A stretch of 64,000 bases of DNA from JAGVSR01 sp963778225 (GCA_963778225.1 CAVZTR010000012.1:248001-312000), one strand, 5' to 3'. Numbered from the stretch's first letter, positions 42,596-52,436 are shown. A program made the numbers and translations. The notes: a model not told the origin generated them from the letters alone.

Positions 42596-43918
42596 ATGCT
42601 GGATGCTTTCAGGAAGACGCCGCTTCCGATCACGTTGGCGATCCTGAGCTTCATTTCGCCGACCGAGCTTTCGCTCGTTGTCGGAGACTTGCGCTTGTCC
42701 GCACACCGCGTCGTGTTCCTGATCTTCATTCCGTTCGCTCTTTACCGGCTGGCCCTGCGCCCCGACTGCCGGCTGAAGCTCTATGACGTTCCGTTCTTCG
42801 GATTGGCCATTTGGCAGATTTTCGCCTTTACGTATCACGGTGGCCAAGCTGGCTTCATCTTCGGCGGGTCGGCGGCGCTGGAGAGCCTCGGCGCCTATGC
42901 CATCGCGCGCGCCTACATCCGCGATCTGGAAACGCTGCAAGCCGCGATGCGCATAGTCTTCTATTCGATCGTGCTGGCGGCGCTCATAGCCCTGCTCGAT
43001 ACGCTTACCGGCACGCACTTCATCCACGAACTTCTGCGCAAGGCGCTTGGTGGGCCTCCGCTTCCGCCTGTCGAATTTCGAAAAGGGATCGTGCGAGCCG
43101 CCTCGACGTTCGATCATCCGATTCACTACGGAACCTATTGTGCAGCCATGTTCGCGCTGATCTGGATGTGCGAACCGAAGAAGACTTGGCGATATGTCCG
43201 CGCCGCCGGAATTGGGGTGGCTGCTTTCCTCGCGATGTCGTCGGCACCGCTTCTAAGCCTCAGCGTGCAGTGCGCCATGATGGCTTGGAACAGGTTTACC
43301 GTCGCCATTCCGTTCCGCGTGCAGATCACGCTCGCAGTTCTCGTTGGTCTCTACCTCGGGGTGCTGCTCGTCTCTAACCGTCCGCCGGTCCAGATCCTCA
43401 TCTCCGTCGCGACCTTCGACCCGTGGACGGGCTACTACCGCATGCTGATCTGGGAATATGGCCTGGAGAATGTGTGGGGCAGCCCATGGGTCGGTATCGG
43501 CCTGGCGGATTGGGAACGTCCAAAGTGGATGTACTCGTCGACAATCGATGCCTATTGGCTGGTGCTAGCACTCCGCACCGGTATTCCCGCCTTCCTCTTG
43601 GTTGCAACCGGCATCATCATGATCTGCTACGGCGTCGTGACGCGGGGACGCGGATCCCGCGATCCGCTGCGCCGACGCATATCGGCGGGTTGGCTCATTT
43701 CGCTCATTGGGATCTGCCTGCTCGGCGCAACGGTGCACTACTGGAATGTGCCGCACGCGCTGCTCTACTTCGTTCTTGGCCTCGGCAGTGCGCTGGCCGA
43801 TACCAAGCGCGTGACGAGTGCCGCGTCGCAATTGGCCCAGCCGATGCGACCCCGGCACCCCAGCTTCATCCGCCCGCAAAGCCGGCCCTCGCTGCCCGGC
43901 GCCGCTCTGCCGGCCTGA
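42596..43918 (+). CDS. Wzy-like O-antigen/exopolysaccharide polymerase
   Basis: A 440-residue polytopic membrane protein with about ten hydrophobic segments and a larger periplasmic loop (NRPPVQILISVATFDPWTGYYRMLIWEYGLENVWGSP), the layout of Wzy polymerases and WaaL ligases. Sequence identity to characterised members is expected to be low, so the choice of polymerase rests on context between the initiating transferase and the glycosyltransferases. GGGGAGG precedes ATG. Confidence 0.8.
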   Translation: MLDAFRKTPLPITLAILSFISPTELSLVVGDLRLSAHRVVFLIFIPFALYRLALRPDCRLKLYDVPFFGLAIWQIFAFTYHGGQAGFIFGGSAALESLGAYAIARAYIRDLETLQAAMRIVFYSIVLAALIALLDTLTGTHFIHELLRKALGGPPLPPVEFRKGIVRAASTFDHPIHYGTYCAAMFALIWMCEPKKTWRYVRAAGIGVAAFLAMSSAPLLSLSVQCAMMAWNRFTVAIPFRVQITLAVLVGLYLGVLLVSNRPPVQILISVATFDPWTGYYRMLIWEYGLENVWGSPWVGIGLADWERPKWMYSSTIDAYWLVLALRTGIPAFLLVATGIIMICYGVVTRGRGSRDPLRRRISAGWLISLIGICLLGATVHYWNVPHALLYFVLGLGSALADTKRVTSAASQLAQPMRPRHPSFIRPQSRPSLPGAALPA

Positions 43919-44008
43919 TGACTTTATTCTCGTCAATGGGAGATCTGTCGGTGATGGACGACAGCGATCGATCGACGCGCGCCTAGCCTGAATCTGCGGC
44001 CTTCGAAT

Positions 44009-45247
44009 TCAACCGACGGTTTTCGGAGTGAGGACCGCGCGGAGTGCCGTGCTCCAGGAGACGGATGCTTGCGACGGTGTGTAGACGAGGCCGAGCCCGT
44101 TCACGGCGCGCAGGATGATCTCTGCCTTGGCGTCCCATGTTTCACCGGCGACACGGGTACGCGCGGCGTCGGGATCATAAGGATGCTTGAGGCTCGCACG
44201 GATTGCATTTGCGAACGTGTCGGCGTCGTTTGCTACGCGGACGAGGTCGCGCCAGCCATCGAGGGCGGGGAAATCGGTCGTGACGACCGGACGGCCGACG
44301 GCCAAGTATTCCTTGAGCTTGATCGGGTTGCAGGCCTTGATCCAGTCACTCTTGTTCCAGGGCATGATGAGCACGTCCATGGCCGCCATGTAGCGCGCAA
44401 TGACGTCGTAGGGCTTCCGGCCTAGGAAGCGCACATTCGGCAAATCGCACCAACCCTCAGGCAGCGAGCAACTGCCGATCATGACGAAATTGACGGTGGG
44501 CATTTGCTTGGCCACCGCGAGAAACAAGTCCGGATCGAAGGTGTGGGCATCTATACCGCCGATGAACCCGACGCGCGGCTTGCCGATTACGGCGACGTCA
44601 GCCGGTCCTGGAGCACGCTTCGATCCCTCGGCAATGAAGGTTTGGACATCCGCCCCGTGAGTGACGAGCAATTGGCTGCGAACCTCGGCCGCCTCTTCGG
44701 TCATCAGATGCGGTGCGCAATAGATGATCATATCGGCGGCGCGTTTAATCTTCGCCACCTGCTCGGTGAGCAGAATCGGGTCGCCCTCGGGGAATGCTTC
44801 GAACCGATCGGTTCGCTGCATCACTGTGCCGACGGGCTTCAGTTCATCAATGAGGTCGGCGCCTGCGGGGCAATGCATCCACAGCAGCGGCCTCGTAATG
44901 CCGGCGCGGCGTGCGGCCAGGCGGATTTGAGGGGCGAGTGCGAAGCCCGAAATTGTCTTGCCGGTCTGGCCGGGGATGCTGAGAGGCGAGAAAACCCAGA
45001 AGCCGTTTTCAACATTGACGACGCCGCGCGCGAGGCTTTTCAACTTGCGCTGTATCTTGCCGACGAACTGTCCGGGGTTCTTGGCGTCGGGGACGCGTAC
45101 GCCGAGTGAGTTGACGAACAGCACCGGCATGGTGCGGGCGAAGCGGCGCATGACCTGGAAATCGAAGTGACCGCGGTTATGATACCACCAGTCCGAGCCA
45201 CCGATGCAGATGATGCCGTCAAACTCGCGGCGAGCAGGCGCGTTCAT
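44009..45247 (-). CDS. Glycosyltransferase (GT-B fold)
   Basis: A 412-residue cytoplasmic GT-B glycosyltransferase. FDGIICIGGSDWWYHNRGHFDFQVMRRFA at the N-terminus and a C-terminal nucleotide-sugar domain (VGFIGGIDAHTFDPDLFLAVAKQMP, NVRFLGRKPYDVIARYMAAMDVLIMPW, NPIKLKEYLAVGRPVVTTDFPA) resemble GT1/GT4 enzymes. I chose ATG 45247 (AGGAA upstream); ATG 45295 would add 16 residues. It is convergent with the polymerase gene and has its own promoter. It probably adds a sugar to the lipid-linked repeat unit. Confidence 0.85.
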   Translation of the reverse strand: MNAPARREFDGIICIGGSDWWYHNRGHFDFQVMRRFARTMPVLFVNSLGVRVPDAKNPGQFVGKIQRKLKSLARGVVNVENGFWVFSPLSIPGQTGKTISGFALAPQIRLAARRAGITRPLLWMHCPAGADLIDELKPVGTVMQRTDRFEAFPEGDPILLTEQVAKIKRAADMIIYCAPHLMTEEAAEVRSQLLVTHGADVQTFIAEGSKRAPGPADVAVIGKPRVGFIGGIDAHTFDPDLFLAVAKQMPTVNFVMIGSCSLPEGWCDLPNVRFLGRKPYDVIARYMAAMDVLIMPWNKSDWIKACNPIKLKEYLAVGRPVVTTDFPALDGWRDLVRVANDADTFANAIRASLKHPYDPDAARTRVAGETWDAKAEIILRAVNGLGLVYTPSQASVSWSTALRAVLTPKTVG

Positions 45248-45512
45248 TCGCGTGGTTTCCTGGTCCGTGGGCAGATGGCGGTGGAGAACGGACATGAGAT
45301 TGCAGATTCCTAAAGCGCCATCGACACACGCCACGCTGCTTGAGACAAAGCTGCTGGGGGCCAAAATGCTCGGACCGTACTCTGCACGATCGTCGTTAAT
45401 CGTTTCCTCAAATCGCGCGCGCATGGTGGTGCAGTTCTGCCGCTGATCCGCGCGCGCCATCCGTTAACAACCTCTTAACGGGCAAGCGCGCTTCTCTCGG
45501 AGCGCTTATTCC

Positions 45513-46529
45513 TTGACCTCGCCTCGCAGCATCGACGTCTCGATCCTGATCGTGAGTTTCAACACACGCGAGTTGACGCTCGCGGCGATCTCATCGGTCG
45601 TGCGCGAAACGCGCGATCTCGATTATGAGATCATCGTCGTCGACAACGCGTCCTCGGATGGATCTGCGGACGCGATCGCCGCCCATCCGGCACGGCCAAA
45701 ACTGATCCGCCTCAGTGACAACATCGGATTCGGGCGCGGGAACAATCTTGCCGCTGAGCATGCGACCGGGCGCTACGTGTTGCTGCTCAATCCCGACACT
45801 GTCGTCACTGACCGCGCCATCGATCGTCTCGTTTCATTCGCGCGAGCCAATCCGCGGGCGCTGATCTGGGGTGGACGAACGCTCTTCGCCGACGGCAGCC
45901 TCAACCCTGCTTCATGCTGGCAGCGCATCACGCCCTGGAATCTGGCGATGCGCGTCACAGGTCTCGCGGCCCTGTTCCCACAATCGGCACTGTTCAATCC
46001 AGAAGCCTTTGGCGGCTGGCCGCGCGACACAGTGCGCGAAGTCGATATTGTCTCGGGCTGCTTCCTCATGATCCCGCGCGCAGTGTGGCAGGCGCTCGGC
46101 GGCTTCGATGCCACCTTCTTCATGTACGGCGAGGAAGCCGACTTGTGCCTGCGTGCGCAGCGGATCGGCGCGCGGCCGACCGTGACGCCCGAGGCGACGA
46201 TCATTCACCACGGCGGCGCATCGGAAAAGACGCGGGCCGGCAAGATGACGAAGCTTCTTGCGGCCAAATCGACGCTGATCGCCCGGCATTGGCCGCGCGG
46301 CACGGTCGTGTTCGGACAATTTCTGCTGATGATGTGGCCGCTAACGCGCTGGTTGGTGTGGGACGTGCTCGCCCGCATCAAAGATGACGCGCGAGCCCGC
46401 GAGGCTGCCTCCACATGGCACTCCGTTTGGGCCGCTCGCGACGACTGGCGGTCGGGCTATGGGGAGCCGAGCCTGACCGATGCTGAGCGCCTGGCGGTCG
46501 CCGCCGTGCATGTGGGAGGCGCCCCGTGA
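45513..46529 (+). CDS. Family 2 glycosyltransferase (rhamnosyltransferase-like)
   Basis: A 338-residue GT-A glycosyltransferase like WbbL: VSILIVSFNTRELTLAAISSV, IIVVDNASSDGSAD, DNIGFGRGNNLAA, LLLNPDT (nucleotide-sugar DxD region) and SGCFLMIPRAVWQALGGFDATFFMYGEEADLCLRA. A hydrophobic C-terminal stretch (FGQFLLMMWPLTRWLVW) may touch the membrane. The TTG start is the first candidate after GGAG. Its stop overlaps the next gene's start by four bases. Confidence 0.9.
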   Translation: MTSPRSIDVSILIVSFNTRELTLAAISSVVRETRDLDYEIIVVDNASSDGSADAIAAHPARPKLIRLSDNIGFGRGNNLAAEHATGRYVLLLNPDTVVTDRAIDRLVSFARANPRALIWGGRTLFADGSLNPASCWQRITPWNLAMRVTGLAALFPQSALFNPEAFGGWPRDTVREVDIVSGCFLMIPRAVWQALGGFDATFFMYGEEADLCLRAQRIGARPTVTPEATIIHHGGASEKTRAGKMTKLLAAKSTLIARHWPRGTVVFGQFLLMMWPLTRWLVWDVLARIKDDARAREAASTWHSVWAARDDWRSGYGEPSLTDAERLAVAAVHVGGAP

Positions 46530-47344
46530 ATCAGACAGAACCCACAGTTATTACGGCCTCTGCATACAATGGCACCGTTGCTCCGCGTTACTCGATCGGC
46601 ACGCTGGTGACGAATCTCGAGCAGTATGCGGCGATGCGCGAGACGTTCGCTGCGGGCGGATTCGACAGCTCGAACTCAGAGTTTCTTTATCTCGACAACC
46701 GAGGCCCCCATCAAAGCGGCGCATATAGAGGGCTGAACGCACTTCTTCACGCCGCGCGCGGACGCTATGTCATCCTGTGCCATCAGGACGTGCGGTTGCT
46801 CACGGACGGATTGGAGGCACTCGACCGTCGTCTCGCAGATCTCGATAGCCGCGATGCCAACTGGGCACTCGCCGGCAACGCGGGCGGTCTGCAACCCGGC
46901 GTGCTCGCGCATCGCATTTCCGACCCGCACGGGGCGAACCGCAATTCCGGAGATCTGCCGGTGCGCGTCATGAGCCTTGATGAGAATTTCATCGTCGTAA
47001 AGCGCAGCGCGCGTGTCGGGTGCTCGGTGGACTTGGACGGTTTTCACTTCTATGGGCCGGACCTCTGTCTCAACGCGGATGTCGCGGGCTACAGCGCGTG
47101 GGTGATCGATTTCCATCTGATGCATCTGTCGGGCGGCACGAAGAGCGCCGATTTCTACGCCGCGCAGGAGGCGTTCCGCGTCAAGTGGAGCCATGCGCTT
47201 CGCCCGCGCTGGATGCAAACGACCTGCGCGCTGCTGCGTCTCTCCGGATTTGGCCTCGATCGTGAGGCGGGTCGCTTAACTGAGCGCTCTTATGCGGGGC
47301 TGCTGCGGCGTCTGCCTCGCCAGCGGTCGTCGGGCAAGGCTTGA
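46526..47344 (+). CDS. Glycosyltransferase-like protein (GT-A fold)
   Basis: A 272-residue protein starting at GTG within the stop codon of the preceding gene (GTGA), so the two are translationally coupled. SSNSEFLYLDNRGPHQSGAYRGLNALLHAARGRYVILCHQDVRLL aligns with the core of GT2-like enzymes, with CHQDVR in place of the usual DxD. The ending is Arg-rich. Its stop overlaps the flippase start by one base. It probably adds a sugar to the same repeat unit; donor and linkage are unknown. Confidence 0.78.
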   Translation: MNQTEPTVITASAYNGTVAPRYSIGTLVTNLEQYAAMRETFAAGGFDSSNSEFLYLDNRGPHQSGAYRGLNALLHAARGRYVILCHQDVRLLTDGLEALDRRLADLDSRDANWALAGNAGGLQPGVLAHRISDPHGANRNSGDLPVRVMSLDENFIVVKRSARVGCSVDLDGFHFYGPDLCLNADVAGYSAWVIDFHLMHLSGGTKSADFYAAQEAFRVKWSHALRPRWMQTTCALLRLSGFGLDREAGRLTERSYAGLLRRLPRQRSSGKA

Positions 47345-48798
47345 TGGCGATGGCTGACAGCCGCAAGACCTCGCGCATGATCCGCCGTCGCGTCGCGGGG
47401 CAGGGTGCGTTCCTGATGTCGGGTTTTGCCGCGTCGCAGGTCATGTCGTTCGGCCGCAACGCGATGCTTGGGCACATGCTGGCGAAGGGTGATTTCGGTA
47501 TCGCCGCGATCCTGACGCTGCTGTTGCAGCTGCTCGACAACCTGACCGACCTTGGTGTTGACCGGCTCATCGTGCAGGCGCGGGATGGAGGGCAAGCGCG
47601 GTTTATCGCCACTAACCACATGGCGCTCATCGTGCGCGGCATCGTAATCGCGGCCATGCTGCTGGTGGGCTCGGTGCCGATTGCGGCATTCTTCGCCGTT
47701 CCGGACGCGGCTGCGTCGATCGCTGCGCTTTCGCTCGTTCCTCTCATCAAAGGCTTTCAGCATCTCGATGCGCGGCGTGCCCAGCGCCACCTCGACAATC
47801 GCCCGTTCCTGTGGATCGAGGTGCTTCCGCAGGCGGTTGCTCTGGCTCTGACATGGCCGGTGGTCAAGGCGATCCCTGATTTCCGCGCCGTCGTGGTGCT
47901 GTCGGTCGCGCAGGCCACGGCGGGAATGCTCGTGTCGCATTGGGTAGCGAGCCGGCGCTATCGTGTTGCGTTCGATCCTGCAATCATCCGGCGCCTCATC
48001 GACTTTGGCTGGCCCATCTGGCTCAGCGCCTTTCCGCTTGTTGCCGTCTATCATGGGGACCGGATCGTCATCGGTCATATGATCGGCATCGAGGCTCTCG
48101 CAGGCTACAGCGCTGCATTCATGGTGGCGATGGTGCCGGGGCTCATCGCGGCCAAGGTCGGGCAGTCGCTCATGCTGCCCCTGTTCGCCAGCGCGCGCGG
48201 CGACGATGCTCTCCTGACGCGGCGGTTCGCAGCCATGACGGAGGCGACCACCATCCTCGCGGCTATCTATCTCGCCACGGCGATGCTTCTCGGCGGGACG
48301 CTTCTGCAGATTGCGTTCGGGCCCAATTTTGCAGGGCTTGGCGGGGTCATGGCGTGGCTCGCGGCGATGTGGTCCGTGCGCATGCTGCAGGCCGTTCCGG
48401 GAATGGTTCTCTTATCGATGGGCGAAACGAGGCCGTTCCTCATCGCGGGGTGCATTCGCGCGGCCGCGCTGATCCCGGCGATCGTGGTCGCCGCACTCGG
48501 ATTTGGTCTCGAAGCGGTGGCTGTGATGGGGTTTGCCGGCGAAGTGGCGTCACTCGCCTATGTTTCCTGGCGGATGGACGCTCAGGTGAGCGGCTTGTCG
48601 GGCGTGTTCGTCCGGCGCGCCGCGTTTCTGCTCCCGGCAGCGTTGACGGCGGCGGGTGCGCTTGCTGTTACGGGCGGGCCGGATGAGATTGCGCTGCGCG
48701 GCATCGGGCTGGTCGTGACGCTGGCCGTGATCGCCCTCTTCGCCGCGGCGGTCATGCCTGAGACACGCAACCGGTTGCAGAGTGCCGCCAGGGCCTGA
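47344..48798 (+). CDS. Wzx-type lipid-linked oligosaccharide flippase
   Basis: A 484-residue membrane protein with about 12-14 transmembrane segments of the polysaccharide transporter (MOP) family. A basic N-terminus (RKTSRMIRRRVAGQG) is followed by GAFLMSGFAASQVMSFGRNAMLGHMLAKGDFGIAAIL, and the centre contains DRLIVQARDGGQA and GWPIWLSAFPLVAVYHGDRIVIGHMIG, all typical. It moves undecaprenyl-linked repeat units to the periplasm for the polymerase. The start overlaps the previous stop (TGATG), third gene of a coupled trio. Confidence 0.9.
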   Translation: MAMADSRKTSRMIRRRVAGQGAFLMSGFAASQVMSFGRNAMLGHMLAKGDFGIAAILTLLLQLLDNLTDLGVDRLIVQARDGGQARFIATNHMALIVRGIVIAAMLLVGSVPIAAFFAVPDAAASIAALSLVPLIKGFQHLDARRAQRHLDNRPFLWIEVLPQAVALALTWPVVKAIPDFRAVVVLSVAQATAGMLVSHWVASRRYRVAFDPAIIRRLIDFGWPIWLSAFPLVAVYHGDRIVIGHMIGIEALAGYSAAFMVAMVPGLIAAKVGQSLMLPLFASARGDDALLTRRFAAMTEATTILAAIYLATAMLLGGTLLQIAFGPNFAGLGGVMAWLAAMWSVRMLQAVPGMVLLSMGETRPFLIAGCIRAAALIPAIVVAALGFGLEAVAVMGFAGEVASLAYVSWRMDAQVSGLSGVFVRRAAFLLPAALTAAGALAVTGGPDEIALRGIGLVVTLAVIALFAAAVMPETRNRLQSAARA

Positions 48799-48836
48799 CG
48801 TCCCCATCTTCGCAATCGATGAAGCGATGAGGCCGT

Positions 48837-50081
48837 TCAGTCGTGAGCCGGCATCACCACGGGACGCGCGGCATTGCGGACCTTGAGGCCGAGCGCGCAT
48901 TCATAAGCGGAAAGTAGACGGCTGCGCTCTTCGTCCCAGCGCAGCAGCGACTTTGCACGCGCCACACCTTCGGCGGCGGTGGATTCGCGCAGTGCGCTGT
49001 TATCGAGAAGCGTGAGCATGCGGGTTGCGAGCGAGCGGGGACAGTTGTCTTCCGCGTAAAGTGCGGCGTCGGCCGCCATCTTGCGGCCCTCGTTCAAGTC
49101 AAACTGAACGAACGGGATGCCGAGCGTCATGTACTCCAAGACCTTATTCATGGAGATCTTGTCGTTATAGACGTTCTTCGGATCAGGGATGATGCCGATG
49201 TCGAAGGTCGACATGGCGGTCAGGAGCGCGTTGCCGGACTGGAAGCCGGGGAATGTGATGTAATCTTCCAGACCACGCTCGGCTGACAGCTTTTTGAGAT
49301 AAGGCAGTTCGGTGCCGGTGCCGACGATGAGGGCCTGCACGTCGTTGCGACCGTGTTCGTTGACAATGGCATGCATGGCTTCGACCATCAGATCGACGCC
49401 GTCCTGGCTGCCCATGATGCCAACAAAGCCGACGAGATGCTTGCGACCCATCTTCAATGCCGGATTGGGCTCGACGCGACGGAAGCGGCTGGTGTCGGGT
49501 ACGGAGCGCACGATGAACACGCGGTCTTTGTCCATGCGGCCGCGGCCTGTCGCGATATCGCGGAAGGTTTCGTTGGTGGCGATGGCTACATCCGCAACAC
49601 GGAAGGTCTGACGCTCGAAGAAGTGGAGCAACCGGTGCCACGCGCCCCGGCGGCCGAATTTAGCTTCGTACAGTTCGGGGTTGATGTCGTGGTGGTCGAA
49701 TACGAACGGCTTGCCGAACAGATACTTCCAGAAGGCGCCAATGATGAAGAGCAGATCGGGTGGATTGCAGGCCTGCACGGCGTCGAAGCCGACCTTGAAG
49801 TAGGCCTTCACCGAGAGCACAAATTCGAAGAACAGCGCGGTAGAGTATTCCGCGACATAGCCCAACGGCCCACTCGCTTCGATGGGAAGCGGATGGCGGA
49901 AGATGTGCACCCCATCAAGTTGTTCGTACGGCGCGGTATGGATGCCGCCCTTCGGACAGACGACAGAGACGGTGTAGCCTGCGTCGCGTAGCGCGCAGGC
50001 TTCCTGCCACACGCGCCGATCGAGCGGCACCGTGAGGTTTTCAACGATGATAAGGATACCCGGGCGGCGCGTTCCCAACAC
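48837..50081 (-). CDS. Family 4 glycosyltransferase
   Basis: A 414-residue GT-B glycosyltransferase: GILIIVENLTVPLDRRVWQEACALRDAGYTVSVVCPKG, FDHHDINPELY, HLVGFVGIMGSQDGVDLMVEAM, ALIVGTGTELPYLKKLSAERGLEDYITFPGF and SMNKVLEYMTLGIPFVQFD (GT4 E-x7-E-like region). I chose the GTG at 50081 because AAGGA lies seven bases upstream and family members start near here; longer starts at 50141 and 50168 lack spaced ribosome-binding sites. It is convergent with the flippase gene and belongs to the polysaccharide locus. Confidence 0.9.
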   Translation of the reverse strand: MLGTRRPGILIIVENLTVPLDRRVWQEACALRDAGYTVSVVCPKGGIHTAPYEQLDGVHIFRHPLPIEASGPLGYVAEYSTALFFEFVLSVKAYFKVGFDAVQACNPPDLLFIIGAFWKYLFGKPFVFDHHDINPELYEAKFGRRGAWHRLLHFFERQTFRVADVAIATNETFRDIATGRGRMDKDRVFIVRSVPDTSRFRRVEPNPALKMGRKHLVGFVGIMGSQDGVDLMVEAMHAIVNEHGRNDVQALIVGTGTELPYLKKLSAERGLEDYITFPGFQSGNALLTAMSTFDIGIIPDPKNVYNDKISMNKVLEYMTLGIPFVQFDLNEGRKMAADAALYAEDNCPRSLATRMLTLLDNSALRESTAAEGVARAKSLLRWDEERSRLLSAYECALGLKVRNAARPVVMPAHD

Positions 50082-50314
50082 GGCGCTGTCCTTCTGATGC
50101 TGCCGGTTGCGGCGGGTTCTGCCGCACCGTTCGAAGGGCATCCTGGGACATGAGGGTAAAGGATCCATTCCCGAAAACGGTCGAAGAAGCCTGACTTATG
50201 TCTCGATCCGGGACACTGCGGCCTTCGCTCGAGAAATTTTTGCAGGCACGGTTCTTGCGGCTTTTACAACAGACGTTTACGCTTGTTTAAGTTCTGTCTC
50301 GGAGTGCAGGTCCC

Positions 50315-50551
50315 GTGTTTCGAATTTCCCGCAATCGTCCCTGGCCGCCGGCGATTGACCTTTCAACGGTGCGCGAAACCCTCATCTATATGCGCGACGA
50401 TGCTCGCGCAGTGCCAGGTCTAGAACATGTCGCCGCGTCGCTCGATGCTGCGATCGGCGAAGTCGACGCTGCAGAAGCCACGTTGAAGCCCATCAGCTTG
50501 AGCCCTGTCGAGTCGCGGTTCCTGCCAATGCGGCCGCGCTCGGTCTCCTGA
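50315..50551 (+). CDS. Small hypothetical protein
   Basis: A 78-residue unrecognised protein starting at GTG (MFRISRNRPWPPAIDLSTVRETLIYMRDDARAVPGLEHVAASLDAAIGEVDAAEA). It is mostly helical and acidic in the middle with no signal peptide. AGG lies five bases before the start. It ends one base before the convergent outer-membrane-protein gene. The length and start context are plausible but it could be a chance open frame. Confidence 0.5.
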   Translation: MFRISRNRPWPPAIDLSTVRETLIYMRDDARAVPGLEHVAASLDAAIGEVDAAEATLKPISLSPVESRFLPMRPRSVS

Positions 50552-51493
50552 TCAAAAGTCCAATTCGACGCTCAGCTTCAGTGTCCCGTCCGGGGTGTTC
50601 TCGTTGAGACCCGCCAGGAACCCAAGCCCCACGGTCAGTTCGCTCGTTTCTATGCTTCCGTCGTCGTCGCGCCGGGGGTCTGGGCGCAGGCTGCGTCCGA
50701 AATCATACGAGTAATAGAGTATGGGCCCGATCCGGTGCTGGTCGTGGTCTCCAAAGGCCAATGTTGCTTCGCCCGGCGTGCCGGTGTTCCCCAGCCGCTC
50801 GACTGTGCCATAGGCTTCCATGGCGAGCGTCCAATTGTCGTTGAACGTGTAGGCGACCTGAGCGGCGTAGGCGAAGTCCCACTTTTCGTCCCGAATGCCA
50901 TCCTCGTCGGGGTCGCCGCCGAAGTCGTGCACGAGCATGGGAATGGCGGCCACGAGCCACGGGCCGGTGGCGTACTCGAAGATCGGCCCCATGATGAGGC
51001 TCATCTGTTCGTCGCCTTCGAAGGGGCGTTCGAACTCTACAACGGTGCCGAGACCAAATCCGTCGCCGTCTCGCGGAATGAAGATCGCGATCACCTCTGC
51101 GCCGATCTCATCGAGTTGCAAGGGCGCAAAATCATTCGCCTCTGCGAGTGATGGCGGATCGTCCAAGCGCTCCTGTTCAAACTCGATGCCGACGCGCATC
51201 TTGAGGTGGCGCGTGAGACCCATTTCCATTTCGAGCGCTTCGCGCTGCTTGATAATCGAGTTGTCGTCGTAGATGGGCTCTCCATCGACGATTGTGGTTT
51301 CACGGCGCGGCTGGCCGAAGCTCCAGGCATTCTGGCTTTGGAATTCGAGGAAGCCCGGCCCAGACTCTAGTGTTTTCAGTTCGAACTGGCCGACGGCTGG
51401 ATCGGCGATGGCAGACCCCGCGCTCCCACAAAGGATTGTGAGACCCACGATGGCTGCGGCAAGGGCCGGCAGCTGTCGGATGCAATTGAGCAC
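50552..51493 (-). CDS. Exported outer-membrane barrel-like protein
   Basis: A 313-residue protein with a signal peptide (LAAAIVGLTILCGSAGSAIA) and a mature part of alternating strands ending in LSVELDF, with terminal Phe typical of outer-membrane barrels. Acidic loops (GDPDEDGIRDEKWDF, RRDDDGS) suggest cation contact outside. The specific family is not clear to me. It lies downstream of the TonB-receptor gene on the same strand but behind a terminator, so it has its own promoter in 51494-51644. Confidence 0.75.
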   Translation of the reverse strand: MLNCIRQLPALAAAIVGLTILCGSAGSAIADPAVGQFELKTLESGPGFLEFQSQNAWSFGQPRRETTIVDGEPIYDDNSIIKQREALEMEMGLTRHLKMRVGIEFEQERLDDPPSLAEANDFAPLQLDEIGAEVIAIFIPRDGDGFGLGTVVEFERPFEGDEQMSLIMGPIFEYATGPWLVAAIPMLVHDFGGDPDEDGIRDEKWDFAYAAQVAYTFNDNWTLAMEAYGTVERLGNTGTPGEATLAFGDHDQHRIGPILYYSYDFGRSLRPDPRRDDDGSIETSELTVGLGFLAGLNENTPDGTLKLSVELDF

Positions 51494-51644
51494 GGTTGAT
51501 CCTGCGCTTCGGGATGTTTTTCAGCGAGGACGCTACCATTTTTTCCCTCTCGCCAAAGCAGCGGAAGGATTTCTTCCCCGTCTACGTCTCGGCTTTTGCC
51601 AAGCGGCGTGGCGAGGGGGCCACGAAAGCCGGGAATGATGCAGG

Positions 51645-51678
51645 AAAAAACACGTAGGGGCGGCCTTGCGACCGCCCC
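51645..51678 (-). terminator. Rho-independent terminator after the TonB-dependent receptor gene
   Basis: On the minus strand GGGGCGG-tcgcaagg-CCGCCCC forms a seven-pair stem, followed after TACGTG by six T residues (complement of 51645-51650). It begins 24 bp past the receptor stop codon. Confidence 0.9.
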
Positions 51679-51701
51679 TTGGCTCAATGCGTGACTTACA
51701 C

Positions 51702-52436
51702 TCAGAACGTGATGCGCAGGCCGCCGTAGATGGCGAACGGCTGAACGGGCGAGATCGAGCGCGGATCCGTCGGATCTTCATACCCCGCCGCCTGGAAGGC
51801 CTCTGCGGCCTCGTCCGTATCGAAAAACGTACCGTAGAGACCGTAGCGCCGGTCGAAGAGGTTGCGGATCAAGCCGTAGGCCTCGGCGTTGTCCGAAAGC
51901 TTGTAGGAGGTCTTCAGGTCAACGCGGGTGTAGCCGGAAAGCTTGCGGTTGTTGTTCGCCTCGTCGCCGAAGAAGAACTGATCGGATACGGCCAGGAAGT
52001 CCGAGCCGAATTTCCACTGCGGCGTGACCCAGTATTCAAAGCCGGCTTTGAAGCGATGGCGTGGGATGCCGGGGAGCGTGTCGCCGTCTGAGACGGCTTG
52101 GCATTGCGGTTCGTCGATCCTGGACCACTCCGGCACGTCGGCGCAGTCGAACGTGCCATTCGGCGTGTTCGCTGCCGGCAAGATCAGGTCGTCCTGGAAG
52201 GTGGCATCGACGAACGCGTAGGAGCCATAAACCGAGTACGTGCGGTTCTGATAGCCCGCAGCGAGTTCGATACCCTGGCGCAGTGTGTCGCCAGCATTGA
52301 GGAAGTAGCCACGGCCGGTCGTCTTCGGCAGCGACGTTGAGGATGTCATCCTGATTGAGCGTGCGGAACAGGCCTGCACTCCAGGTGAACAGCTGCCCGT
52401 CTCCTGGCCTTGCCTGTCCGCGCACACCCAGCTCAA
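51702..52436 (-). pseudogene. TonB-dependent receptor, C-terminal fragment
   Basis: From about 52340 this frame reads the last part of the barrel: GDTLRQGIELAAGYQNRTYSVYGSYAFVDATFQDD, GYTRVDLKTSYKLSDNAEAYGLIRNLFDRRYGLYGTFFD and the ending GLRITF with terminal Phe. These are the normal final strands of a TonB-dependent receptor. The residues before that point in the same frame are not receptor-like; the matching upstream sequence lies in the neighbouring frame. Confidence 0.85.
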
